Shown: in pieces, positions 53,581-62,337 of the stretch
Layout of the letters: every line of letters begins with the position of its first letter
How positions within the stretch are numbered: the first letter of the stretch is position 1
From: Bradyrhizobium niftali
GTDB taxonomy: Bacteria; Pseudomonadota; Alphaproteobacteria; Rhizobiales; Xanthobacteraceae
Reading direction: 5' to 3'
Length of the DNA stretch: 64,000 bases
Assembly: GCF_004571025.1 (NCBI RefSeq)
Contig: NZ_SPQT01000003.1
Coordinates: forward strand, 248,001 to 312,000
Position numbers and translations under genes: made by a program
Notes under the pieces: generated by a model
What the model saw: only the letters and a program-made list of their open reading frames with translations
Told to the model about the DNA's origin: nothing
The model's database searches: none

Positions 53581-54741
53581 TCAGAACGTCTCCCCGGCCC
53601 ACAACGCCATCGCCTCGAGGTCGGACAGCGGCGCCGGTCGCTCGACGCGCGAGCGTACTGCAATCTCTCCGCCTTCGATGCCGGCCTTTAAGATCGCGTG
53701 CTTCACCTCCAACGCGTGACTCGCCAGCGCTCCGGAGGAGCGGTGTGGCGTGCCGCGCAGCACCGCACTTGCGAGTTCGGCGACGCCCAGGCAACGATAG
53801 TTGGCCTGGTTCGGTATGTGATCGGCCCAGTTTGGCGACCGCCAGTTGGGTTTCCCAAACGGCCGGTCGTCGGCGGGGACCGAGATCCAGTCGCCACCCT
53901 TCTCGGTGTATTGTATGGCGCCGCCGAAAAAATTGGGGTCCGGTACGCGCAGCGAGCCCTCGGTGCCGTAAAGCTCGATCGGCGGATGTCCGTGTTTCCA
54001 GACGTCCCAGCTCATCGCAAGGACGATGTCGGCGCCCGACTCGAAATGCAGCAGCGACATGATAGTCGTCGGAGTTTCAACCGCGACGGTCTTTCCGTTC
54101 ATCGGCCCCTTCGAGGTGACGAGCCGCGTAGCGAAGCCGGCGCTCGCACGCCCCTGAACCATTGCAACGGGACCCAACAGGTTGATGAGGGCCGCAAGGT
54201 AGTAGGGCCCCATGTCGAGGATCGGTCCGCCGCCCGGCTTGAAGAAGAAGGTTGGATCGGGGTGCCAGTGCTCCATGCCATGCGACATCAAAAAGCAGGT
54301 ACCGTAGAGCACTTTGCCGATCCGCCCCGTATCGACGAGCTCGCGTGCCATCCGTCCGCCGCCGCCAAGGAAAGTATCCGGCGCGCAGCCGAGCTTCAGA
54401 CCGCGACGCGCTGCTTCCGCGACCAAGGTCGCGGCGTCGTTGGCTTCCACCGTGATCGGCTTTTCGCCGAACACATGCTTGCCGGCGTTAATTGCCGCAT
54501 GACTCACGCCGTAATGCGCGTTCGGCGTGGTGAGATTGACGATGATCTGGATATCGGGACGCGCCAGCAGCGCCTCGATCGACAACGCCTCGATGCCGAA
54601 CTGCGCCGCCTGGGCTTGCGCGGCCTCGGCCCGCAGGTCGGCACAGGCAACCAGCTCAAGATCGCGGAATTTCGGCAGGTTGTGCATGTAGATCGTCGAG
54701 ATGTTGCCGCAACCGACAATGCCGACTCCGAGCTTGCTCAT
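53581..54741 (-). CDS. Gfo/Idh/MocA-family oxidoreductase (second copy)
   Basis: A 386-residue dehydrogenase, distinct in sequence from the one at 51.2 kb. The nucleotide motif is LGVGIVGCGNISTIYMHN, the catalytic motif VFGEKPITVEAND, and the substrate side shows GGGPILDMGPYYLAALINLLG. GGGGAGGGGATC precedes ATG 54741. Thirteen bases separate it from the isomerase gene upstream; 157 bases separate it from the isomerase downstream. Two different dehydrogenases suggest a two-step redox conversion, as in 3-keto-glycoside pathways. Confidence 0.88.
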   Translation of the reverse strand: MSKLGVGIVGCGNISTIYMHNLPKFRDLELVACADLRAEAAQAQAAQFGIEALSIEALLARPDIQIIVNLTTPNAHYGVSHAAINAGKHVFGEKPITVEANDAATLVAEAARRGLKLGCAPDTFLGGGGRMARELVDTGRIGKVLYGTCFLMSHGMEHWHPDPTFFFKPGGGPILDMGPYYLAALINLLGPVAMVQGRASAGFATRLVTSKGPMNGKTVAVETPTTIMSLLHFESGADIVLAMSWDVWKHGHPPIELYGTEGSLRVPDPNFFGGAIQYTEKGGDWISVPADDRPFGKPNWRSPNWADHIPNQANYRCLGVAELASAVLRGTPHRSSGALASHALEVKHAILKAGIEGGEIAVRSRVERPAPLSDLEAMALWAGETF

Positions 54742-54754
54742 GATCCCCTCCCCG

Positions 54755-55516
54755 TCACGTCCAAGCCGCCACGGTCTCGCGCGCCCGGCGCGCGAAGCGG
54801 GCGACGTCGCTCGGCTTGTCGTGTTCGGCGACAAACAGGGAGACCCCGGCCTCAGTCATCGCCGCGCGCAGCGCCTGCCAGTCCATGATACCGTGGCCGG
54901 GATCGGCCCATCCGTCCTCGTCGGCGCATTGTCCCGAGGGTGCTAGGTCCTTGATGTGGCAAGCGACCAGGCGCCGCGCATGCTTCTTGATCTCGGCGAC
55001 CGGATCGCCGCCGCCGCGCACGATCCATGCGAGATCGGCCTCCCAGACGAGGTCGGGGGCCTCCTCGAAAAGGCATTCGAGATAGGTCTTGCCGCTTCCT
55101 GTGCGGCCATATTCCCAATGATGATTGTGCCAGCCGAACTTGAGCCCCTCGCCGGTCACCGCCTTGCCGATCTCGGCAAGCTCACGCCCAATGTTGCGCC
55201 ATTCCTGCTCTCCGCCCTCGCGCTCGCCCAATGGTGGGGCCGGCGCAAAGATGGTCCCGATGCCGAGTCCCTTGCACATCCTCGCCGTGCCGACCGCATC
55301 CTCACGCAGTCGGTCGAGGCCGACATGGGCGCTGGGCGCAGTCATCTTGTGGACATCGAGGAGCCTCTTCAGCGTCTCGGGATCGTTGAACAGTCCGCCC
55401 CAGGGCTCCACCATCGTGTAGCCCAGGTTGGACAGCAGGGCGAACTGCGCCTCGAGCGGGGTGATGGAGCGGGCAGAATACAGCTGGATAGAAAATCGGT
55501 CGATCGGCTTGGTCAT
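54755..55516 (-). CDS. Sugar phosphate isomerase/epimerase TIM barrel (second copy)
   Basis: A 253-residue AP-endonuclease-2 type barrel with FSIQLYSARSITPLEAQF, GLKFGWHNHHWEY (a metal-binding His/Asn strand typical of 3-keto-sugar or inosose enzymes), DLVWEADLAWIVRGG and VACHIKDLAPSG. It is shorter than the other isomerase and not a recent duplicate. It lies 25 bases after the ATPase gene. Confidence 0.87.
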   Translation of the reverse strand: MTKPIDRFSIQLYSARSITPLEAQFALLSNLGYTMVEPWGGLFNDPETLKRLLDVHKMTAPSAHVGLDRLREDAVGTARMCKGLGIGTIFAPAPPLGEREGGEQEWRNIGRELAEIGKAVTGEGLKFGWHNHHWEYGRTGSGKTYLECLFEEAPDLVWEADLAWIVRGGGDPVAEIKKHARRLVACHIKDLAPSGQCADEDGWADPGHGIMDWQALRAAMTEAGVSLFVAEHDKPSDVARFARRARETVAAWT

Positions 55517-55541
55517 GTCGCGCTTTCGGCAGTTGGAGGAT

Positions 55542-56627
55542 CTAGAGGCGCTGTCCGCTTATCTCGTCGAACAGCGACAGGGCTTCAGCGGGGAACCGGA
55601 CGTTGAGCGTGTCTCCCACACACACCTGCGCGTCGGCGTCGTGGCGGAAGGAGAAGGCGGTATTGTCGGCAAGACGGCACCAAATCAGCGTGTCGGCGCC
55701 CATCGGCTCGACCATCTCGACGCGGGCCGACACCGCGGATGGATCGTCGGACGCAGTCAGCTCGATATGCTCGGGACGGATGCCGAGAACGGCCGGCGCG
55801 TCGGTCGGCAGGCCACGAAAGGCGTAGCCGTTCAGTCCGAGCCGGTTGGCGCCGGCGATGAATCCAGTCTCGCCGTCACGTGCGATCCGGCCGGGAATGA
55901 AATTCATGGCGGGCGAGCCAACGAAGGAGGCGACGAACCGGTTGACCGGCTCGCGATAGATCTTCTTCGGCGTGTCGAGTTGCTGGATCACGCCACCTTG
56001 CATCACCGCGATCCGGTCCGCGAGCGTCAGCGCCTCGATCTGGTCGTGTGTCACGTAGATCATGGTGGCGCCGAGCCGTGCATGCAGCCGCTTGATCTCG
56101 ACTCTGAGCTCGGCGCGCAACTGGGCGTCCAGATTGGAGAGCGGCTCGTCGAACAAATAGACGCCGGCATGGCGCACCAGCGCCCGTCCGATCGCGACAC
56201 GCTGGCGCTGGCCGCCGGAGAGCTCGCTGGGACGGCGGTCGAGGAGGCTGTTGAGTTGCAGCATCCGCGCGGCCTCTCCGACGCGGCGCTCGATCTCGTC
56301 TCGCGGCGTGCCCGCGACCGACAGCCCGAACGACATATTCCGGCGCACGCTCATACGCGGATACAGCGCGTAGCTCTGGAACACCATCGCGATGCCGCGA
56401 TCCTTCGGTTCTGCCCAGGTGACATCGCGGCCGCCGATATGGATCTCGCCACCCCTGACGTCGATCAGCCCCGCGATCGCGTTGAGCAATGTCGACTTGC
56501 CGCAGCCGGACGGCCCAAGCAGCACGAGAAACTCGGACGCCTCGACATTGAGATTGAGGTTCTCCAGCACCTTCAGGCCGCCAAAGCCGATCTGCAGGCT
56601 CCTGATGTCGACATTCGATTTCTGCAT
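55542..56627 (-). CDS. Carbohydrate ABC transporter ATPase, UgpC/MalK/MsmK type
   Basis: A 361-residue ATPase with Walker A GPSGCGKST, MVFQSYALYPRMSV, signature LSGGQRQRVAIGRAL, Walker B VYLFDEPLSNLD and switch YVTHDQIEA. A C-terminal TOBE domain (about residues 240-361) includes VLGIRPEHIELTAS. It energises the CUT1 permease encoded just upstream in the operon, 6 bases away. Confidence 0.92.
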   Translation of the reverse strand: MQKSNVDIRSLQIGFGGLKVLENLNLNVEASEFLVLLGPSGCGKSTLLNAIAGLIDVRGGEIHIGGRDVTWAEPKDRGIAMVFQSYALYPRMSVRRNMSFGLSVAGTPRDEIERRVGEAARMLQLNSLLDRRPSELSGGQRQRVAIGRALVRHAGVYLFDEPLSNLDAQLRAELRVEIKRLHARLGATMIYVTHDQIEALTLADRIAVMQGGVIQQLDTPKKIYREPVNRFVASFVGSPAMNFIPGRIARDGETGFIAGANRLGLNGYAFRGLPTDAPAVLGIRPEHIELTASDDPSAVSARVEMVEPMGADTLIWCRLADNTAFSFRHDADAQVCVGDTLNVRFPAEALSLFDEISGQRL

Positions 56628-56633
56628 GCTGCG

Positions 56634-57527
56634 TCAGCCTTTCACTGCGCCGGCGGCGATGCCGCGCACGAACCAGCGGCCAGAACCGAAATAGACGACG
56701 AGCGGCAACAGCGCGGTCAACAGCGTTGCCGCCATGTCAACATTGTAGGCGCGCTCGCCTTGCGTCGAATTGACGATGTTATTGAGCTGCACCGTCATTG
56801 GCAGATTGTCACGGCCGGCGAAAACGAGCCCCAGGATGAAATCGTTCCAGATGCCGGTGGTCTGCAAGATCACCGCGACCACGATCATGGGCGTGGCCAT
56901 CGGCATCATGATCCGCGCATAGATCTGGTAGAAGCCGGCGCCGTCGACGCGGGCGGCCTTGAACAACTCGACCGGCAGCGACGCGAAATAGTTGCGAAAC
57001 AGCAGTGTCATGGTGGGAAGGCCGAAAATCGTGTGGATGATCACGATGGTTAAGAGCGACTGCCCGAGCCCGGTGAAGGAGAACACGCGCACCAAGGGAT
57101 AGATGAACACCTGATAGGGGATGAAGGCGACCACCATCATCGTGCCGAACAGGATGTTGCCGCCGCGCACACGCCACAGCGACAGCGCATAGCCGGTGAG
57201 CGAGCCGACCAGGATGGAGATGACCACCGACGGCACCATGATGCGCAGCGAGTTGAGAAAGCCGATCTTGATGCCCTGGCAGGTCAGACCGGTACAGGCC
57301 GACGTCCAGGCCTTGACCCACGCGTCGATGCTGGGAGCTACGGGCAAGGCCAGCAGATTGCCCTGCCGTATCTCTGCCATCGGCTTCAGCGAGGTGACGA
57401 CCATCACATAGAGCGGCAGCAGGAAATAGAGCGCGGTAATGAAGATGAAGGCATAGAGGCCCCAGCGCGCCGGGGTCATGCGCTTCGACCGGCGAGCGGC
57501 GGGCAAGGGCTGAGCCGCCGCTGTCAT
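56634..57527 (-). CDS. Carbohydrate ABC permease, MalG-like
   Basis: A 297-residue CUT1 permease. It opens with MTPARWGLYAFIFITALYFL after a short basic stretch, has FIPYQVFIYPLVRVF, and carries the coupling loop LPVELFKAARVDGAGFYQIY, the EAA motif. The end FVRGIAAGAVKG is typical. The start ATG (57525-57527) overlaps the stop of the MalF-like gene by four bases; the frame continues far upstream but overlaps that gene. Confidence 0.9.
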   Translation of the reverse strand: MTAAAQPLPAARRSKRMTPARWGLYAFIFITALYFLLPLYVMVVTSLKPMAEIRQGNLLALPVAPSIDAWVKAWTSACTGLTCQGIKIGFLNSLRIMVPSVVISILVGSLTGYALSLWRVRGGNILFGTMMVVAFIPYQVFIYPLVRVFSFTGLGQSLLTIVIIHTIFGLPTMTLLFRNYFASLPVELFKAARVDGAGFYQIYARIMMPMATPMIVVAVILQTTGIWNDFILGLVFAGRDNLPMTVQLNNIVNSTQGERAYNVDMAATLLTALLPLVVYFGSGRWFVRGIAAGAVKG

Positions 57528-58402
57528 CGCATTTCTCCCTTGCGCGTGCGCCAGTAGAAATAGGGCGCGACCACCGCGATCACCGTGATCAGCATGGTGG
57601 TGGCCGCCGCCGTCGCAAGCCCGATATTGGCGCGTTCGAACAAATGATCCATGACGAACTTGGCGGGTACCTCCGAGGCGATGCCGGGCCCGCCGTTGGT
57701 CATCGCGACCGAGAGGTCGTAAAGGCGCACCACGCCGGTCGAGAGCAGCACCGCGGCGGTCGCAAAGCTTGCACCCATCATCGGAATGATGATCGAGACA
57801 TAGACCCGCCATTTCGGCAGGCCGTCGACTCGCGTCGCCTTCCAGATCTCCTCGTCGACGCCGCGAAGGCCGGCGAGCATGATGGCCATCACCAGCCCTG
57901 AAGCCTGCCAGACACCCGCGATGACCAGGCAATAGATTGCGGTCTCCGGCCGTACAATCCAGTCGAACGTCGCACCTTCGAAGCCCCAGCTGCGCAGCAC
58001 ATGCTGGATGCCGAGCGTCGGGTTGAGCAGCCATTGCCAGACCAGGCCCGTGACGACGAAGGACATCGAATAGGGATAGAGATAGATCGAGCGGATCGTG
58101 TCCTCGGCACGCACCCGCTGATCGATCGCAACCGCCAGCAGGAAGCCGATGGAGAGAGCGAGCGACACGAACAGCACACCGTAGATAACGATGTTGTGGA
58201 CCGAGGTGATCCAGCGGTCGTTACCGAACAACATCTCATATTGCCGAAGCCCGACGAAATTGTTGTTCGGCAGCATGCGCGAGTTGGTCAGCGACATCCA
58301 GACGGTCCAGCCGGTGGCACCGATATAGACGACGAGCATCACCAGCAGCGCCGGCAAGAGCGCGGTGATCGCGGAAATTCGGGAGTTCAGCGAAAGACGC
58401 AT
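57524..58402 (-). CDS. Carbohydrate ABC permease, MalF-like
   Basis: A 292-residue permease with six membrane segments, starting MRLSLNSRISAITALLPALL. It has TGWTVWMSLTNSRMLPNNNFVGLRQYEMLFG, the usual periplasmic loop, and the coupling loop GVDEEIWKATRVDGLPKWRVYV. It pairs with the MalG-like protein. It is separated from the binding-protein gene by 75 bases containing a hairpin. Confidence 0.9.
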   Translation of the reverse strand: MRLSLNSRISAITALLPALLVMLVVYIGATGWTVWMSLTNSRMLPNNNFVGLRQYEMLFGNDRWITSVHNIVIYGVLFVSLALSIGFLLAVAIDQRVRAEDTIRSIYLYPYSMSFVVTGLVWQWLLNPTLGIQHVLRSWGFEGATFDWIVRPETAIYCLVIAGVWQASGLVMAIMLAGLRGVDEEIWKATRVDGLPKWRVYVSIIIPMMGASFATAAVLLSTGVVRLYDLSVAMTNGGPGIASEVPAKFVMDHLFERANIGLATAAATTMLITVIAVVAPYFYWRTRKGEMR

Positions 58403-58437
58403 CGCATCGCCGGATTGAAAAGAGGTCGACGGGTGGG

Positions 58438-58468
58438 AAAGGCGGCCAACAGCTCGTCAGCCGCCTTT
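58438..58468 (-). terminator. Intra-operon hairpin after the binding-protein gene
   Basis: AAAGGCGGC (58438-58446) pairs with GCCGCCTTT (58460-58468); read on the minus strand the structure starts 9 bases after the binding-protein stop. Such hairpins commonly give partial termination or protect the 5' message so that the binding protein is made in excess over the permeases. Confidence 0.65.
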
Positions 58469-58477
58469 TGTGATGCA

Positions 58478-59722
58478 TCACTCCTGGGACTTCAGCACAG
58501 CCGCGACCTTGGCGGAGAATTCATCGGCGCTCATATTGGTGTTCCAATATTGCGAGATGGCATCCTGCAGCGCGCCGATCATCGCCGGCGGCGCCAGCAT
58601 GTCGCCGGACGGCATTTGTTGGGCCTTGTCTGCGACATAGCGCATGCCCTTCTGGGCACATGCGTCGAGTGCGGACGTATCGACATCGCTACGCACCGGG
58701 ATCGAGCCCTTCTTCAGCGCGAACTGGATCTGGGTCTCGGGCGTCAGCATCAGTCTCGCCAACGTCATCTGCGCCTTGGTGACGGATGGGTCCTTCGCCT
58801 TCGGGAATACGAACACATCGCCGCCCATCACATAACCGCCGCTGCCGTTAGACAGCACCGTGCAGCCATAGTCCTTGTCGGCGATTTTGCCCGCCGCGAT
58901 GAATTCGCCCTTGGCCCAGTCGCCCATGATCTGCATTCCGGCCTTGCCCTGGATGACGAGATTGGTCGCGTCATTCCAGTTGCGGCCGGGCGCGCCGGCA
59001 TCGACATAGTCCTTGAGCTTCTTATAAGTGACGGCGACCGCCTTGAACTCGGCGCTCCGGGCCAGCGACGCGTCGCGCTTGCCGAGGATGCCGGTCCACA
59101 TCTGTGCGCCGCCGACGCCGATCAGGACCGAATTGAACAGGTTTTGCTCCCAGTTCTTCTGGCCCGAGAAGGCCAGCGGGATCACCTTGCCCTCGGCCTT
59201 GAGCTTGTCGAGAATAGTAATCGCGTCATTCCAGGTCTTCGGCTCATCGGCGCCGACGGAGGCAAGCACAGCCTTGTTGTACCAGAGCCAATTCTGACCG
59301 TGGATGTTGATGGGCACCGCATACATCTTGCCGTTGCGGGTCGCGGCGGCAGTGATCGCGGCGGGCATCACGCCTTTCCAGTTGCCTTCGGTTGCGACCG
59401 CATCGACATCGGCGAGCAGGCCGCCTTCCACCAACTCGTCGAACTGCTTGCCGGTGTTGAGCTGCATGGCGGTCGGCGGATTGCCGGCGACGGTGCGGCT
59501 GATCGCGGCGTTTCGCGCATTCGCAGCGCCGGCGACCGCGCTGTCGATCCAGGTGCCGCCGGCCTTGGTGAACTGGTCGGCAAACACCCTAACGGCGGCC
59601 GCCTCGCCGCCGGAGGTCCACCAGTGGATGACTTCGGCCTTCATCTCTTCTGCGGAGACCGGTACCGAGACGCAGGCCGCGGCGACAATCGCCACCGATG
59701 CGAACAGTGTGCGCTTCATCAT
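58478..59722 (-). CDS. Sugar ABC transporter periplasmic binding protein (CUT1)
   Basis: A 414-residue family 1 binding protein. A signal peptide ends near VSAEEMKAEV, followed by VIHWWTSGGEAAAVRVFADQF, a typical opening of glucose/mannose- and glucoside-type binding proteins. Later come MYAVPINIHGQNWLWYN and GYVMGGDVFVFPKAKDP. It is first in the minus-strand operon, immediately downstream of the LacI operator. The specific sugar is not determined by the sequence. Confidence 0.9.
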   Translation of the reverse strand: MMKRTLFASVAIVAAACVSVPVSAEEMKAEVIHWWTSGGEAAAVRVFADQFTKAGGTWIDSAVAGAANARNAAISRTVAGNPPTAMQLNTGKQFDELVEGGLLADVDAVATEGNWKGVMPAAITAAATRNGKMYAVPINIHGQNWLWYNKAVLASVGADEPKTWNDAITILDKLKAEGKVIPLAFSGQKNWEQNLFNSVLIGVGGAQMWTGILGKRDASLARSAEFKAVAVTYKKLKDYVDAGAPGRNWNDATNLVIQGKAGMQIMGDWAKGEFIAAGKIADKDYGCTVLSNGSGGYVMGGDVFVFPKAKDPSVTKAQMTLARLMLTPETQIQFALKKGSIPVRSDVDTSALDACAQKGMRYVADKAQQMPSGDMLAPPAMIGALQDAISQYWNTNMSADEFSAKVAAVLKSQE

Positions 59723-59800
59723 TCCCTCCCGATATGCCTTTGCAGGCGTGTGTATTCAGCGTGCGGCCCTTATGGGCTCGTTGTGGCTTTACACATCAAA

Positions 59801-59814
59801 TGTAATCGATTACA
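59801..59814. promoter_or_regulatory. LacI-family operator in the divergent promoter region
   Basis: TGTAATCGATTACA is a perfect 14-bp palindrome with the central CG of LacI/GalR-family sites. It lies between the binding-protein gene (ATG at 59722) and the divergent LacI-family gene (59867). It is best explained as the operator by which that repressor controls the sugar operon and itself. Confidence 0.85.
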
Positions 59815-59866
59815 TCCTAACTCTAGCAGAACTTTTTGATTTTGCAAGTCCCGGTACGACGCCGAG

Positions 59867-60934
59867 ATGGCGAGCCTCAATATGTCCAAGCGAACCAGAG
59901 TGATACGTCAGAAGACGGCCAAAATCGCCGATGTCGCGCGACTGGCAGGAGTCTCGGTTGCGACCGTCAGCCGGACGCTGGCGCGCCCCGAGGTCGTGAT
60001 TGAAGAGACCCGCACACGCGTACTCGCCGCCGTGCGCGACACCGGCTACACGCCGAACATTTCCGCAAGGAACCTGCGCGTCCGGAAGACCATGGTCGTG
60101 CTGGTGGCAGTGCCGGACATCGCCAACCCGTTCTTCGCTGAGGTTCTCCAGGGCATCGACGATACGCTGTCGGCCGCCGGCTACGGGCTTATTATTGCCA
60201 ATCTCGCCGGCTCGCCGGAGAAGGAGGCGCGCTACGTCGACTTGGTCTGCGCCGGCCAGGCCGACGGCGTGCTGCTCTTGTGTGGCCACGTGATGCGCAG
60301 CCCCGACCGCGACTTGCGCGACGCGGGCGTGCCGTTGGTTGCCGCCTGCGAGTACATCCCGCGAGAAAGCTTCCCGCAGGTCACGATCAATAATGTCGAC
60401 ACCGCGCGCGAAGCGGTGCGACACTTGGTTGAGCTCGGCCACACAAGCATCGCCTATTTGTCGGGGCCGAACTTCAACATCCTCGAGCAGCAGCGTCTCG
60501 AAGGCTATCGACAGGCCTTGCACGACGCAGGAATTGCGACCGATGCGAGCTTGATCCTGCCCGGCGATTTCACTTTCCGCACCGGTGTCGAGGCCGGCCG
60601 GACACTTCTGGCGCTCAAGCCCGCGTCGCGCCCGACAGCGCTGTTTGCGGCCAACGACGAAATGGCAATCGGCCTGATCAAGACCGCGCGCGCCGCCGGC
60701 CTCCAGATCCCGGACGATCTCTCCGTCGTTGGCTTCGACGGCATCGCCTATGCCGACTATTGCGAGCCGACCCTGACGACCATCGTCCAGCCCCGTCGCG
60801 GTCTAGGGGCCACCGCTGCAGCAGAACTGATCGCGCTAATGACGAACGGCAGGGCGGAGCCGCAGAAGGACATTAAGCTTCCCGCCATGCTGATGCTGCG
60901 CGACAGCACGCGCCCGCCGCGGAGGTCCGGCTAG
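59867..60934 (+). CDS. LacI-family transcriptional regulator
   Basis: A 355-residue repressor. The N-terminal helix-turn-helix and hinge read KIADVARLAGVSVATVSRTLARPE and YTPNISARNLRVRKT. The ligand domain has VLVAVPDIANPFFAEVLQGIDD, YLSGPNFNILEQQRLEGY and FAANDEMAIGLIKTARAAG. ATG 59867 or the in-frame ATG 59882 (MSKRTRVIRQ) could be used. It is divergent from the sugar operon, with a matching operator at 59801-59814, and should be relieved by the transported sugar or a derivative. Confidence 0.92.
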   Translation: MASLNMSKRTRVIRQKTAKIADVARLAGVSVATVSRTLARPEVVIEETRTRVLAAVRDTGYTPNISARNLRVRKTMVVLVAVPDIANPFFAEVLQGIDDTLSAAGYGLIIANLAGSPEKEARYVDLVCAGQADGVLLLCGHVMRSPDRDLRDAGVPLVAACEYIPRESFPQVTINNVDTAREAVRHLVELGHTSIAYLSGPNFNILEQQRLEGYRQALHDAGIATDASLILPGDFTFRTGVEAGRTLLALKPASRPTALFAANDEMAIGLIKTARAAGLQIPDDLSVVGFDGIAYADYCEPTLTTIVQPRRGLGATAAAELIALMTNGRAEPQKDIKLPAMLMLRDSTRPPRRSG

Positions 60935-60991
60935 GACGGCTACATTCTTCTGGACCCAGCCAAAAGCCGCGGCAAATCACTGCCGACCAGC

Positions 60992-61054
60992 ACAGCCTTC
61001 ATCGGCATCATCTCGGTGGGCATGTGCTTCGTTAACATTTCCGGCGGCGACCTC
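60992..61054 (+). pseudogene. Fragment of an RbsC-type sugar permease
   Basis: Twenty-one codons read TAFIGIISVGMCFVNISGGD, closely resembling the first membrane helix of ribose-type ABC permeases ('..FIGIIAVGMTFVIISGGIDLSVG'). The frame is lost immediately after. No other part of the gene is present. Confidence 0.5.
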
Positions 61055-62101
61055 AGACGGCGTCGACGGCCCGCAAGGGTTGGCTCAAAAATCGACGGCT
61101 CCGATCTTTGGCAGGCAATTATTGATAGCGGGAGACCGCTACATGGCTAAACCCACTACTGTGGAGGCGCTGTTCTCTCACCGGAGGGCAGCTTAACTCC
61201 CGACCTCATGCCTTGATAGCCCGCCAGAAGCCGCCGTTCTTACGCGGTCCACGCACGCCCGTGCGTCGATGTAAAATTCACGAGAAGGGTTTTCCCTTTG
61301 TCGGCATGACCGCTTCGACATAGGCACTGAGGACCACCCGCTGGGGGTTCGTTCTGCGACTAGAGGCCGGCTCCTCGGTCGGGTGGCGCCTTTCCAAATG
61401 CCAGTCTTCCAACCGCTGGCCGTAAGTTCTCGATTTCAGTTCCAACCATTGGCTCGAGCGAACTCAGAATGGCGGAATCAAAATCAGTTTGATTGTTCAA
61501 CGATTTCAAGCCGCATTTGGAGAAAACGGGCCAATTCGCCCCTAGTAATATCAATTGCTCAGCAGGAATTTCCAAACAAGGACGCGTCTCTCTAACTACA
61601 TGCTGCTCGTGAAAGCGGTCACCCTCAGTACAATGCCTCAGCCATTCTCATCCGGAGATCTGCTCCGGAAGCCGCGCCGACGCACGACCAACGCGTCGTA
61701 GAACTTTGTGTGTACCGATCGAGCAGCTAATTAAGAGACAGCGACGGGGTGAGAACAATCAATGACTTACCGGTCGCACCGCTGGGCTTAACCGACCGAC
61801 AATGGGCATTCGTCGCACGAGATCAAAGAGCGCTCACTCGAAATCTTCGGGGACGAAAAGCTGGACACGTTGAGCGAAAGATCGGGATCGGGCTTCGGCC
61901 ATTCATTGATGCGGCGCGCCGCTTCGAGGCGGAGACAATTATGCTGGCGCGCAGCGAATCCCATCAAGGGGTATTCACTGTAGCTCAGAACGACCGTAGG
62001 AACGGGCTGCGGCGTTGGTGCCGCAAGCAGCACAAAACCTAGCAAAGGCGCGCCGCGCTCGGTCCCAACTGCGCTTGCTGAGCGGCAGCACGCCGAACGC
62101 G
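61055..62101. other. Long intergenic stretch with no supported gene
   Basis: About 1 kb of lower-GC sequence without a convincing coding frame, RNA or repeat. It lies between gene fragments on both sides, which fits a region of gene decay. Confidence 0.5.
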
Positions 62102-62298
62102 CCGCTCGTACTCGCGGCCGACCATGAAACCGGTAATGTTCTGCAGGAACAGCAGCGGCGTACGATTCGTGTCGCAGAGCTGAATGAAATGGGCGCCCTT
62201 CAATGCGCTATCGCTGAACAAGACACTCCCAGATGTAGCCGCTGCCGCCATGGATCTGCACCGCCTTGATCAGGTGGAACGCTTGGTCCGGCCACCAT
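62102..62298 (-). pseudogene. Fused fragments of acyl-CoA dehydrogenase-like and acyl-CoA carboxyltransferase-like genes
   Basis: Read leftward, 62298-62224 gives [20 protein letters not shown], like the C-terminal part of acyl-CoA dehydrogenases. Directly after it, 62215-62102 gives [11 protein letters not shown] and [17 protein letters not shown], the conserved acyl-CoA carboxyltransferase (methylcrotonyl-CoA carboxylase beta-type) segment. Both are short and in different frames, so a larger cluster for leucine or acyclic-terpene-type degradation has probably been deleted here. Confidence 0.55.
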
Positions 62299-62337
62299 TC
62301 CTCACGGTCCATTCAGCGAACCGCGCCGGTGCCGCTC

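Noticed and set aside
55428..57053. 541-codon plus-strand frame across the sugar ATPase and permease
   Set aside because: Covers the junction of two well-supported minus-strand genes and has no domain of its own.
58001..59839. 612-codon plus-strand frame opposite the sugar binding protein and permease
   Set aside because: Spans two real genes and the operator region; composition typical of an antisense shadow.
61383..62042. Short plus-strand frames between the LacI gene and the aldolase
   Set aside because: Each is under 100 codons, without ribosome-binding sites or recognisable motifs, in a region of gene decay.
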